Origin: Clostridium sp. OM02-18AC
GTDB taxonomy: Bacteria > Bacillota > Clostridia > Lachnospirales > Lachnospiraceae
Assembly (NCBI RefSeq): GCF_003481825.1
Contig: NZ_QULW01000020.1
Location: 1 to 64,000, forward strand
Length of the DNA: 64,000 bases
Direction: 5' to 3'
Positions 25,606 through 33,491 of the stretch are shown one piece after another (position 1 is the stretch's first letter; the number at the start of each line of letters is the position of its first letter). The notes beneath the pieces were generated by a model. That model worked only from the letters and a program-made list of their open reading frames with translations. It made no database searches and was not told the DNA's origin. The translations under genes were made by a program, and so were the position numbers.

Positions 25606-27267
25606 TTAGTTTCCTTTTAAGATAGCGCCCTTGTCTGCGCTGGTTACCAGTGCTGCATAACGCTTTAAGTAACCGGTCACCTCTTTGCTCTTCGGAGTCC
25701 AGTTTGCACGGCGTCTTGCCAGTTCTTCATCGGAAACCTTCATGTTGATGGTGTTTGCATTGATATCGATGGAAATGATATCGCCCTCTTCTACCAGACC
25801 GATCGGGCCGCCTGCTGCTGCCTCCGGGCTTACATGGCCGATAGAAGCGCCGCGGGAAGCACCGCTGAAACGTCCGTCCGTGATCAGGGCTACGGTAGAG
25901 CCAAGGCCCATACCAACGATAGCGGAGGTCGGGTTTAACATCTCTCTCATACCCGGACCGCCCTTCGGTCCCTCATAACGGATGACAACAACATCGCCTG
26001 CCACGATCTTGCCGCCTTTGATCGCTGCGATCGCATCGTCCTCACAGTCAAATACACGTGCAGGACCCTCATGGACCAGCATCTCCGGTGCAACTGCGGA
26101 ACGTTTTACCACGCAGGAATCCGGTGCCAGGTTACCGCGAAGCACTGCGATACCGCCGGTCTTGGAATATGGGTTGTCTACCGGACGGATGATCTCCGGA
26201 TTCTTGTTGACGCAGTCTTTGATGTTCTCGCCAACCGTCTTACCGGTTACCGTCATACAGTCCAGATTTAAGAGTCCTAACTTGCTGATCTCGTTCATAA
26301 CGGCGTAGATGCCGCCTGCCTCATTTAAGTCTTCCATATAGGTATGTCCGGCCGGTGCCAGGTGGCACAGGTTCGGGGTCTTTGCGCTGATCTCATTTGC
26401 GATGTCTACGTTTAATTCAACGCCTGCCTCATGCGCAATCGCCGGCAGATGCAGCATGCTGTTGGTGCTGCAGCCCAGAGCCATATCCATGGTCAGGGCA
26501 TTGCGGAAAGCTGCCTCGGTCATGATGTCTCTCGGGCGGATATTCTTCTTTAACATATCCATAACAGCCATACCTGCATGCTTTGCAAGGACCAGACGCT
26601 CGGAATAAACAGCCGGAATGGTGCCGTTGCCCTTTAAGCCCATACCAAGAACCTCAGTCAGGCAGTTCATGCTGTTTGCCGTGTACATACCGGAACAGGA
26701 ACCACAGGTCGGGCAAACCTTACACTCGAATTCTTTGACATCGTCCTCAGTCATAAGACCTGCTGCGTAGGATCCGACTGCCTCGAACATGCTGGAGAGG
26801 CTGCGTTTCTCGCCTTTTACGTGACCGGCTAACATCGGACCGCCACTGACGAACACGGTAGGGATGTTTAAGCGAGCTGCTGCCATCAAAAGTCCCGGTA
26901 CGTTCTTATCGCAGTTCGGTACCATGACCAGTGCATCAAACTGATGTGCCAATGCCATACACTCGGTGGAATCAGCGATCAGGTCACGGGTTACCAGGGA
27001 ATATTTCATTCCGACATGTCCCATGGCAATACCATCGCAGACTGCAATGGCCGGGAATACGATCGGGGTACCGCCTGCCATGGCTACACCCTGTTTTACG
27101 GCTTCCACGATCTTGTCCAGGTGCATATGACCCGGCACGATCTCATTGTAAGAGCTTACAATACCGATTAACGGGCGCTCCATCTCTTCATCGGTTAATC
27201 CCAGTGCGCGGAACAGGGAGCGTGCCGGGGCCTGCTGCATTCCTGCTTTTGCATTATCACTTCTCAT
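25606..27267 (-). CDS. ilvD: Dihydroxy-acid dehydratase
   Basis: A 553-residue Fe-S dehydratase producing the keto acids of valine and isoleucine. It starts with the classical MRSDNAKAGMQQAPARSLF. Cluster cysteines appear in PNCDKNVPG and CPTCGSCSGMYTANSMN, and the C-terminus has GRFSGASRG. AGGAGG 9 nt before ATG 27267 and the family N-terminus decide the start; an upstream ATG at 27336 would add 23 odd residues. Confidence 0.96.
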   Translation of the reverse strand: MRSDNAKAGMQQAPARSLFRALGLTDEEMERPLIGIVSSYNEIVPGHMHLDKIVEAVKQGVAMAGGTPIVFPAIAVCDGIAMGHVGMKYSLVTRDLIADSTECMALAHQFDALVMVPNCDKNVPGLLMAAARLNIPTVFVSGGPMLAGHVKGEKRSLSSMFEAVGSYAAGLMTEDDVKEFECKVCPTCGSCSGMYTANSMNCLTEVLGMGLKGNGTIPAVYSERLVLAKHAGMAVMDMLKKNIRPRDIMTEAAFRNALTMDMALGCSTNSMLHLPAIAHEAGVELNVDIANEISAKTPNLCHLAPAGHTYMEDLNEAGGIYAVMNEISKLGLLNLDCMTVTGKTVGENIKDCVNKNPEIIRPVDNPYSKTGGIAVLRGNLAPDSCVVKRSAVAPEMLVHEGPARVFDCEDDAIAAIKGGKIVAGDVVVIRYEGPKGGPGMREMLNPTSAIVGMGLGSTVALITDGRFSGASRGASIGHVSPEAAAGGPIGLVEEGDIISIDINANTINMKVSDEELARRRANWTPKSKEVTGYLKRYAALVTSADKGAILKGN

Positions 27268-27430
27268 ATTCTGACTCCTCCTCATGTGCGTGCCGGCATC
27301 TGCAGGCGCAGATACCGGTATGTGATTTCTATTCATTTCAGTTTTCTATTGTAGCAATTCTATACAAAATTCTGTTTTCCTGTCCGGATGCCGGACAAAC
27401 ATGCGTGAACCGTAACGTTTCTCGGACTGG

Positions 27431-28516
27431 TTAGTGGATGCGTGCCGCGATCAGGTCGCCCATCTCGATGGTTCCGACTTTTTTGCAGCCCTCGCTGTAA
27501 ATGTCGCCGGTGCGGTAACCGTCGGTCAGTACCTGCTGCACAGCTGCCTCGATCGCATCGGCTTCTTTATCCATATCGAAAGAATAACGAAGCATCATCG
27601 CTGCGGAAAGAATGGTTGCGATCGGGTTTGCCAGGTCTTTGCCTGCGATATCCGGTGCGGAACCGTGGCTCGGCTCATACATACCGAACTTGGTCTCATT
27701 TAAGCTTGCAGAAGACAGCATACCGATGGAACCTGTGATCATGCTGGCCTCATCCGAAAGGATGTCGCCAAACATATTCTCCGTCAGGACCACATCGAAC
27801 TGAGCCGGGTTCATAACAAGCTGCATAGCACAGTTATCGACCAGCATATGCTCCAGCTTTACTTCCGGGTAATCCTTGGCAACTTCCTCGACTACCTTTC
27901 TCCAGAGTCTGGAAGAATCCAGCACGTTTGCCTTATCCACGCTGATGACGTGTTTTCTTCTCTTCATGGCGATGTCAAATGCCTTGATGGCAATCCGGCG
28001 GATCTCGTTTTCGTTGTAGGTCAGGGTATCGGTTGCCTGCATCACACCGTTTACTTCCTCAGTATGACGCTCACCGAAATACAGACCACCGGTCAGTTCA
28101 CGGACGATGATCATGTCAAAACCGTCGCCGATGTTCTCTTTCTTTAACGGGCATGCATCTGCCAGCTCATTGTAAAGGTAAGCCGGACGCAGATTCGCAA
28201 ATAACTTAAGGCCTTTGCGGATCGCAAGCAGCCCCGCCTCAGGTCTTAAGTTCGGTGCCACGTCGTACCATTTTGAATTTCCTACATTGCCGCCCACAGC
28301 GCCAAGTAAAACTGCATCGCTCTTCTTTGCGGCCTCCAGTGCCTCATCGGTTAACGGAACTCCGTATTCGTCGATGGAGCAGCCGCCCATCAGGATTTTT
28401 GTGTACTGGAAAGTATGTCCGTATACCTCGCCAACTTTATCAAGGACCTTGCACGCTTCGCGTACAATCTCCGGTCCGATTCCATCTCCAGGGATCGTTA
28501 CGATATTACAATTCAT
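27431..28516 (-). CDS. leuB: 3-Isopropylmalate dehydrogenase
   Basis: A 361-residue NAD-dependent enzyme of leucine synthesis. IPGDGIGPEIV opens the protein, RELTGGLYFGER holds the substrate-binding arginine region, and EPSHGSAPDIAGK marks the C-terminal cofactor part. It is the first gene of the leuB-ilvD-ilvB-serC-serA run. A promoter-like pair is seen upstream; no T-box or leucine-rich leader peptide was found. Confidence 0.96.
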   Translation of the reverse strand: MNCNIVTIPGDGIGPEIVREACKVLDKVGEVYGHTFQYTKILMGGCSIDEYGVPLTDEALEAAKKSDAVLLGAVGGNVGNSKWYDVAPNLRPEAGLLAIRKGLKLFANLRPAYLYNELADACPLKKENIGDGFDMIIVRELTGGLYFGERHTEEVNGVMQATDTLTYNENEIRRIAIKAFDIAMKRRKHVISVDKANVLDSSRLWRKVVEEVAKDYPEVKLEHMLVDNCAMQLVMNPAQFDVVLTENMFGDILSDEASMITGSIGMLSSASLNETKFGMYEPSHGSAPDIAGKDLANPIATILSAAMMLRYSFDMDKEADAIEAAVQQVLTDGYRTGDIYSEGCKKVGTIEMGDLIAARIH

Positions 28517-28638
28517 GGTGTCTTACCTCTTTCTGATCCATTCCCTTTTTCTTAATCGGTGGTATTTTCGTTCCTGTTCAAAGCTTTTCATTTCTCAGGC
28601 AATGATCCTATAGAACAAAAAGGAACGTATTTCTTCCC

Positions 28639-28667
28639 ATATTAACGCATTTATTGTCATTTTTCAA
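28639..28667 (-). promoter_or_regulatory. Putative promoter of leuB run
   Basis: Minus-strand TTGAAA, a 17-nt spacer, then TAATAT, about 120 bp before leuB. The leader between them shows no clear attenuator. Confidence 0.45.
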
Positions 28668-28751
28668 CTGATACACTGGAATTTATACAGAAAAATCCAT
28701 ACGAGATAGGAATTGTCTTCATAACTTACAGTTATCAAAAAGGTAAAAAAT

Positions 28752-28781
28752 ATCGCCGGAAGGCATATCCCCTCCGGCGAT
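28752..28781 (-). terminator. Terminator of the two wall-binding genes
   Basis: ATCGCCGGA and TCCGGCGAT form a perfect 9-bp stem with a 12-nt loop; minus-strand continuation is ATTTTTTACC. Confidence 0.8.
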
Positions 28782-28878
28782 TCCAGTATTTTTCAGATAG
28801 TTCCGTCTGCAGAACATGGCAAAACATGTTTTGTGGATTTTGCATCCCCGCAGTCATTGCCATCTGTCCCTCATTCGG

Positions 28879-29271
28879 TCATTTGCGGCTGTCCCAGGCT
28901 CCGTCCTTGCCAACATAATAGCTTCCAATGGTCTCATCCGTTGCCATGGCATGGTCTTCCCGGAAGTAATACCACTTGTCATCAATCTCTTTCCAGCCGG
29001 TTACGGCGGCACCGCTGGCATCCAGATAGTACCAGATATGATCCTGTTCATGCCACTTGGAGGTAGCCATGGTGCCATCTTCCTCGATCCAGAAGAGCAC
29101 ATCGCCATTCTTGATCCAGGTGTTTTTTGCCATCTTCCCGTTGGAATAATAATAATTCCATACACTTCCGCTGCGTTTCCAGCCGTTCTCCGCAAAGCTG
29201 CAGAATGCAGAAGACAATGCCAGCACTGCTGCCATGCAAAGCACTGCTGCTTTTTTCATAAACGTTGTCAT
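28879..29271 (-). CDS. Secreted protein of wall-binding repeats only
   Basis: A 130-residue protein with a signal peptide (to about residue 27), followed by four or five aromatic repeats such as GWKRSGSVWNYYYSNGKMAK and GWKEIDDKWYYFREDHAMAT. Apart from the repeats there is no other domain. It is likely anchored to wall polymers (choline-binding-like family). The start is uncertain: an ATG 4 codons later is possible and neither has a well-placed ribosome binding site. It lies 21 bp after a similar gene, with which it is probably co-transcribed. Confidence 0.75.
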   Translation of the reverse strand: MTTFMKKAAVLCMAAVLALSSAFCSFAENGWKRSGSVWNYYYSNGKMAKNTWIKNGDVLFWIEEDGTMATSKWHEQDHIWYYLDASGAAVTGWKEIDDKWYYFREDHAMATDETIGSYYVGKDGAWDSRK

Positions 29272-29292
29272 CGTCCTGCATCCATCCTTTCC

Positions 29293-29883
29293 TTAGCGGT
29301 CGCGCTTGCCATCCGCACCAACGTGTCCGCCGCCCGGAATGTTCACGTCCGTTGCCATGGTACCGCTCTTTAAGAAGTAATACTCTGCATCGTCGATGGT
29401 CTTCCAGCCATTCTTGACTGCCTTGCCATCCTCACCCATGTAGTACCACTTGCCTTCCTCGTTCTGATACCAGCCATTGGTCAGCATTTTTCCATCGGCA
29501 TCGAGGTAATACATATCCTTGTTCTCGGTGTAAACCTGGTCTTTCATGATCATGCCCTTGTTATCTACCCGGTACCAGGTGTCGCCGTCCGCTACCCAGC
29601 ATCCGGTTGCCATAACACCATTGCCCTGTACCCAGTAGGAAGCGGCAATGCTCTTGCCCTCCTCGGTCACGAAATCCTTGCTGCCAACCTGGTAGCTCAA
29701 TTCTCCGGACTCATCGTTGCTGACCAGTGTATTGATCCAGGTATTTCTTGCAACGGTTCCGTCCTCCTGGTAATAATACCACTCACTGCCAACCTTGCCC
29801 CAGCCTGCTGCAAATGCTGCCGTGCTGGATAATGCAGCCATAGCCAGGCTCAGCGCCATAACCTTAAACATATTTTTCTTCAT
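29293..29883 (-). CDS. Secreted wall-binding repeat protein
   Basis: About 196 residues: signal peptide ending near AAFAA, then at least six aromatic repeats (GWGKVGSEWYYYQEDGTVAR, GCWVADGDTWYRVDNKGM, GWYQNEEGKWYYMGEDGK, GWKTIDDAEYYFLKSGTM). No catalytic domain. AAGGAG 10 nt upstream favours ATG 29883. It pairs with the downstream 130-residue homologue, suggesting a local duplication. Role: surface decoration or binding to wall polymer, inferred. Confidence 0.78.
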   Translation of the reverse strand: MKKNMFKVMALSLAMAALSSTAAFAAGWGKVGSEWYYYQEDGTVARNTWINTLVSNDESGELSYQVGSKDFVTEEGKSIAASYWVQGNGVMATGCWVADGDTWYRVDNKGMIMKDQVYTENKDMYYLDADGKMLTNGWYQNEEGKWYYMGEDGKAVKNGWKTIDDAEYYFLKSGTMATDVNIPGGGHVGADGKRDR

Positions 29884-30016
29884 AACGATCATTCTCCTTT
29901 TTCCGTCAGAACACTCTTACTGCTATAGTTTATGATACCTTTTTCCAATGGCATTTGTCAACGAATTTGCCGGGCAATTATCTGACGATTTTCTTTCAAT
30001 TTGCGATATCCTGTGT

Positions 30017-30022
30017 TATAAT
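30017..30022 (+). promoter_or_regulatory. Possible -10 box of the RpiR gene
   Basis: A perfect TATAAT lies 30 bp before the RpiR start, with a poor -35 (TTTCAA at 17 nt). Confidence 0.35.
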
Positions 30023-30051
30023 CTTTCATATTACAAAGTCTGGAGGATATT

Positions 30052-30828
30052 ATGGGAATTCAGCTCGATCGTGTCATCAATGAAAACTATGAAAAACTGA
30101 ATACGGTAGACCAGCACATCCTGCAATTCGTGCAGGCTAATCTAGAGTCCTGCAAGAAAATGAACATTGCTGATCTTGCCAAACTTTGTAACGTTTCCAC
30201 GGCAACGATCCTCCGCACAGCCCAGAAATTGAATTTCAGTGGTTACAGTGAGTTCAAATATTTTCTGCGTTCCGATTCTGCAGAAAACGCAGAAGTTCTG
30301 AACCTGATTGAAATTCTGAATCAGGATATTGCACAAACCACCAAACTTTTTCTCCAGAACAGTCAGGTTCTGGACATCTGCCGGCTCATCGATCAGTCTG
30401 ACCGGATTTATGCTTATGGAACAGGACAAGGCCAGCGCCTGATGCTCCAGGAACTGGCCCGTTGTTTCTTAAATGTGAATAAAAATATTGTGATTATCCC
30501 AACTCACACTGAGTTAAAGATCGTGAAGAAATACATGCGTCCGAATGATCTTTTATTTGTCGCGTCCTGGTCTGGCAATGTCGAAAAATACCGGGAAACG
30601 CTCCTGAATCTCAGTCTCATGAAGATTCCCCTGGTTTCTGTTACAACCATGTCCAACAATGAACTGGCCGAGATTTCAGCTTACAACCTTTATTATCAGG
30701 GTACAGCCGTGAACAAAGAAATGAACATCAACCGTTCTTCCTACCTGACCCTGCACCTTGTTCTCCACCTGCTGTATGACCAGTATATCAATTATCTGAA
30801 TCAGCCTGACGATGCTTCACATACATAG
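30052..30828 (+). CDS. RpiR/MurR family regulator (HTH plus SIS domain)
   Basis: A 258-residue regulator. The RpiR helix-turn-helix lies at about 15-75 (MNIADLAKLCNVSTATILRT), and a SIS sugar-phosphate-binding domain covers about 105-240 (IYAYGTGQGQRLMLQELA, then VASWSGNVEKYRETL). Such proteins sense phosphosugars and often control PTS operons. It is convergent with, and its 3' end overlaps by 41 bp, the operon encoding M24, M20 and PTS proteins, its likely target. Confidence 0.85.
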   Translation: MGIQLDRVINENYEKLNTVDQHILQFVQANLESCKKMNIADLAKLCNVSTATILRTAQKLNFSGYSEFKYFLRSDSAENAEVLNLIEILNQDIAQTTKLFLQNSQVLDICRLIDQSDRIYAYGTGQGQRLMLQELARCFLNVNKNIVIIPTHTELKIVKKYMRPNDLLFVASWSGNVEKYRETLLNLSLMKIPLVSVTTMSNNELAEISAYNLYYQGTAVNKEMNINRSSYLTLHLVLHLLYDQYINYLNQPDDASHT

Positions 30829-32203
30829 CTTTTCCTTTTTCCAGCAGGAACGGTCGCAGATACGCAACCGTGGAACACATAGGCAGTACATCCGGATGCA
30901 TTCGGATCCCAAGCACCTTTTCCAGATAACTTCTGCGTTTCACAATCCGTTCCCAGAGCTGTGGCTCTTCCTTTTGGATTTCCATGCGCAGCGTTTCATC
31001 TGCCAGTGCAATGGTACTTTCCACACTGGTTCCCGCATAGCCGGGAACCGATGGAATAATATCGGTTTGCAGCATCATTCCACTTTTCAGGATTTCCTCA
31101 CTTGCCTCATAGACCGGAGAAGACATCCATTCTTCATCTGCCGTCAGGTGTCCCGGACAAAGAGACCACCGATACTCCTCTTTTGGCAATATCTGTTCGA
31201 TCCGATCATATAGTTCTCCACCGCTCATTCCGCAGTGAATTTCTCCCAGCCAGGACACAATTGCATGATAATACGGTTTTACGACCCGATCCAGATAATT
31301 CCGATTCGCTTCCGGAAGTTCGTTCTCACTGTGAACTGCATATCCACAGCGTGAGGAAAGCCCGCCGCGATATCCGACCGTCAGACTGACCGGATCTCCA
31401 AGCTTCACATCCTTATCCATTGGGTACAGGTTTGCTTTTTCAAAACGTTTTCCAGCCGCCGCAATCGTCACTACGCTGTTTTTCTGCCCCAACGCCTGCA
31501 GATCTGCTCCAAGCTCTGTTTCTTTCACACCAATGTCCAGATGGTCCATAGCCTTTAATATGCAGTCCGAAGCCAGCGCTGCACCAAATTCATAATGCGC
31601 CAGTTCATTGGCCGTATTGATACAGCGCACGCCTTTCTTTCCGATAAAAATATCTGCTGCATTCACGACGATTCCGTCCGGCCCGGCGGCATCACGAACC
31701 GCTTCCACAATATAAGACGGTACATCAAACAGCTGTCTGTTATCCAGAATCCGGCTGGTAAAATATTTCCAGCCTACAATTCCAATCCGGCTTTCTTCTT
31801 TCAGCCCGGCTTCCCGAAAACATTCCGTAAGACTGCACTCTCCGCCCATCGGCTGATTCGGCAGGGAAAAGAATGGGACATGGATTGCCTGGGCTTTGAT
31901 CCGAGCACAGGATACCTTATTCAGATTTTCGTTTCCCATCATCATCGCATGATGCCCGCCTTTATTCAGAACCAGCAGTGCCTCCTCAAATCTTGGCAGA
32001 AATCCCGTAAGATAGGCAAAATTTTGCCCATGCTCCAGATCCCCGTAAACAACCAGAGAATCCAGATTTTCTTGTTCCATTCGTTCCAGCACAGCTCTGC
32101 ACCGTTTCTCCATGACAGCATCACTGAGCAGGACCGGCACTCCGGTACAATCCGGCTTTGGAGGCATCACCGTTCCATAGCAAATTTCTCCAGATCCTCT
32201 CAT
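30788..32203 (-). CDS. Degenerate M24/creatinase-fold protein
   Basis: A 471-residue protein with a creatinase N-terminal domain (about 30-170) and an M24 pita-bread domain (about 190-430). The usual metal-binding aspartates (DxG and DxTRT) read SLTVGY and SSRCGYAV; a GH is kept (CPGHLTADEE), and the first C-terminal glutamate is Asp (MMLQTDIIPS). It is therefore probably not a metal aminopeptidase. Creatinase and other M24 hydrolases that lack metal are a precedent. It overlaps the M20 gene by 4 bp (ATGA), so joint action is likely. The substrate is unknown. Confidence 0.7.
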   Translation of the reverse strand: MRGSGEICYGTVMPPKPDCTGVPVLLSDAVMEKRCRAVLERMEQENLDSLVVYGDLEHGQNFAYLTGFLPRFEEALLVLNKGGHHAMMMGNENLNKVSCARIKAQAIHVPFFSLPNQPMGGECSLTECFREAGLKEESRIGIVGWKYFTSRILDNRQLFDVPSYIVEAVRDAAGPDGIVVNAADIFIGKKGVRCINTANELAHYEFGAALASDCILKAMDHLDIGVKETELGADLQALGQKNSVVTIAAAGKRFEKANLYPMDKDVKLGDPVSLTVGYRGGLSSRCGYAVHSENELPEANRNYLDRVVKPYYHAIVSWLGEIHCGMSGGELYDRIEQILPKEEYRWSLCPGHLTADEEWMSSPVYEASEEILKSGMMLQTDIIPSVPGYAGTSVESTIALADETLRMEIQKEEPQLWERIVKRRSYLEKVLGIRMHPDVLPMCSTVAYLRPFLLEKGKAMYVKHRQADSDN

Positions 32204-33471
32204 TTTTCTTCCTCTCTGCTCAGTTCCATAATCAAATGCAGCAGAACATCTGCACCCTTCTTCACATCTTCATATTCCGTCCACTCCTCCGGACAGTGTG
32301 AAACACCTCCATTGCGGCTTGGAACATAGATCATATTGGTATCTGTAAAATCGGTCATGATCATGGAATCATGTCCGGTTCCGTTGTTGATAATGCAGTG
32401 GCTGTAGCCAAGTTCATCACAGATGGCTTCCATTTTCCTGACATTCTCCCAGCACATCACACTAGGGCCTGTCGGGTTTGGATAATTGATCCGGCGTATT
32501 TCCTCCAAGTCACAGGAAATCCCATATTTTTGCGCAACATGGTCTAAAATATCCTGGATCATCTTCCGGAAATCCGTCTTTTCGATACACTCTTTGGAAA
32601 ATGTCCGGATCTCGATCTTTCCTTCCACCAGTTCCGGTACAAACTGGTTGGAATTTGGTGTAATATCCAGTTTGCCTACCATGCCGGTTACATCCGGTCC
32701 CAAAGCCCTGATCTGCTCATCAAACATCGTGATAAAGCAGGCTGCGGCAACCAATGCGTCTTTTCGTTCAGCCATCGGCGCAGTAGAATCTGCAGTCTGC
32801 CCATGGAAACGAATCGTGTAACGTCCGATTCCTGCCAGATATTTGATCAGACCAATTTCAATATTTTCGCGATCCAGAACCGGTCCCTGCTCCACATGCA
32901 TTTCCACAAAATTTTTGATCGAGCCCGGAGCACGTCTGGCTGATTCCAGATTCGGAATCAGGCCATACTCCTTCATTGCTTCCAGCTTTGTCTGTCCAAA
33001 GCGGTTCTTCACGGTCTCCAACTCTTCCATAGTCATAGTACCAACCATCGCGCGCGAATTGGAAACTCCGGTGCAGGGACCAAATGTGGCCCCTTCCTCT
33101 GCATTCATTAAGATCAGCTCCAATGGATAGTCATTCTCAAAACCGCACTCATGGAGAACACGCATAACTTCCAGCGCAGCTACACTGCCTGCCGCACCAT
33201 CAAAGGCACCTCCGTTTACCACGGAATCATAATGGGAACCGAACATTACAACCGGTGCATCCTTCAATTTTCCCTCTTTTCTTCCGAACAGTGTGCCAAA
33301 TCCGTCCTCATAAATCTGAATCCCCAGTTTCTGCATTTCTTCTTTGAGATATTCCTTGGCCATCTTATCTTCTTTCGAATAAGAAGACCGTGTCACACCA
33401 TGACCCGGTGTAGAAGTATACGTTGCCAATATCTCCAGATCATGCTGAATTCTCGCCTTATTTGTTCTCAT
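32200..33471 (-). CDS. M20 hydantoinase/carbamoylase-type amidase
   Basis: A 423-residue metal amidase of the allantoate/N-carbamoyl-amino-acid hydrolase group. Metal ligands are complete: GSHYDSVVNGGAFDGAAG, NAEEGATFG, MHVEQGPVLD and a late NGTGHDSMIM. It should cleave a carbamoyl or acyl-amide bond in the cytosol. AGGGAG precedes the ATG. It lies between a PTS permease and the M24 gene, which suggests that it works on an imported conjugate rather than on allantoin; no purine-catabolic genes are nearby. Confidence 0.85.
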   Translation of the reverse strand: MRTNKARIQHDLEILATYTSTPGHGVTRSSYSKEDKMAKEYLKEEMQKLGIQIYEDGFGTLFGRKEGKLKDAPVVMFGSHYDSVVNGGAFDGAAGSVAALEVMRVLHECGFENDYPLELILMNAEEGATFGPCTGVSNSRAMVGTMTMEELETVKNRFGQTKLEAMKEYGLIPNLESARRAPGSIKNFVEMHVEQGPVLDRENIEIGLIKYLAGIGRYTIRFHGQTADSTAPMAERKDALVAAACFITMFDEQIRALGPDVTGMVGKLDITPNSNQFVPELVEGKIEIRTFSKECIEKTDFRKMIQDILDHVAQKYGISCDLEEIRRINYPNPTGPSVMCWENVRKMEAICDELGYSHCIINNGTGHDSMIMTDFTDTNMIYVPSRNGGVSHCPEEWTEYEDVKKGADVLLHLIMELSREEEK

Positions 33472-33491
33472 TTTTTCTCCCTGTATAACGT

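Noticed and set aside
28518..28600. Possible 22-codon leader peptide (starting MKSFEQ) just before leuB
   Set aside because: It is not leucine-rich, has no ribosome binding site and no alternative terminator structure; attenuation is not supported.
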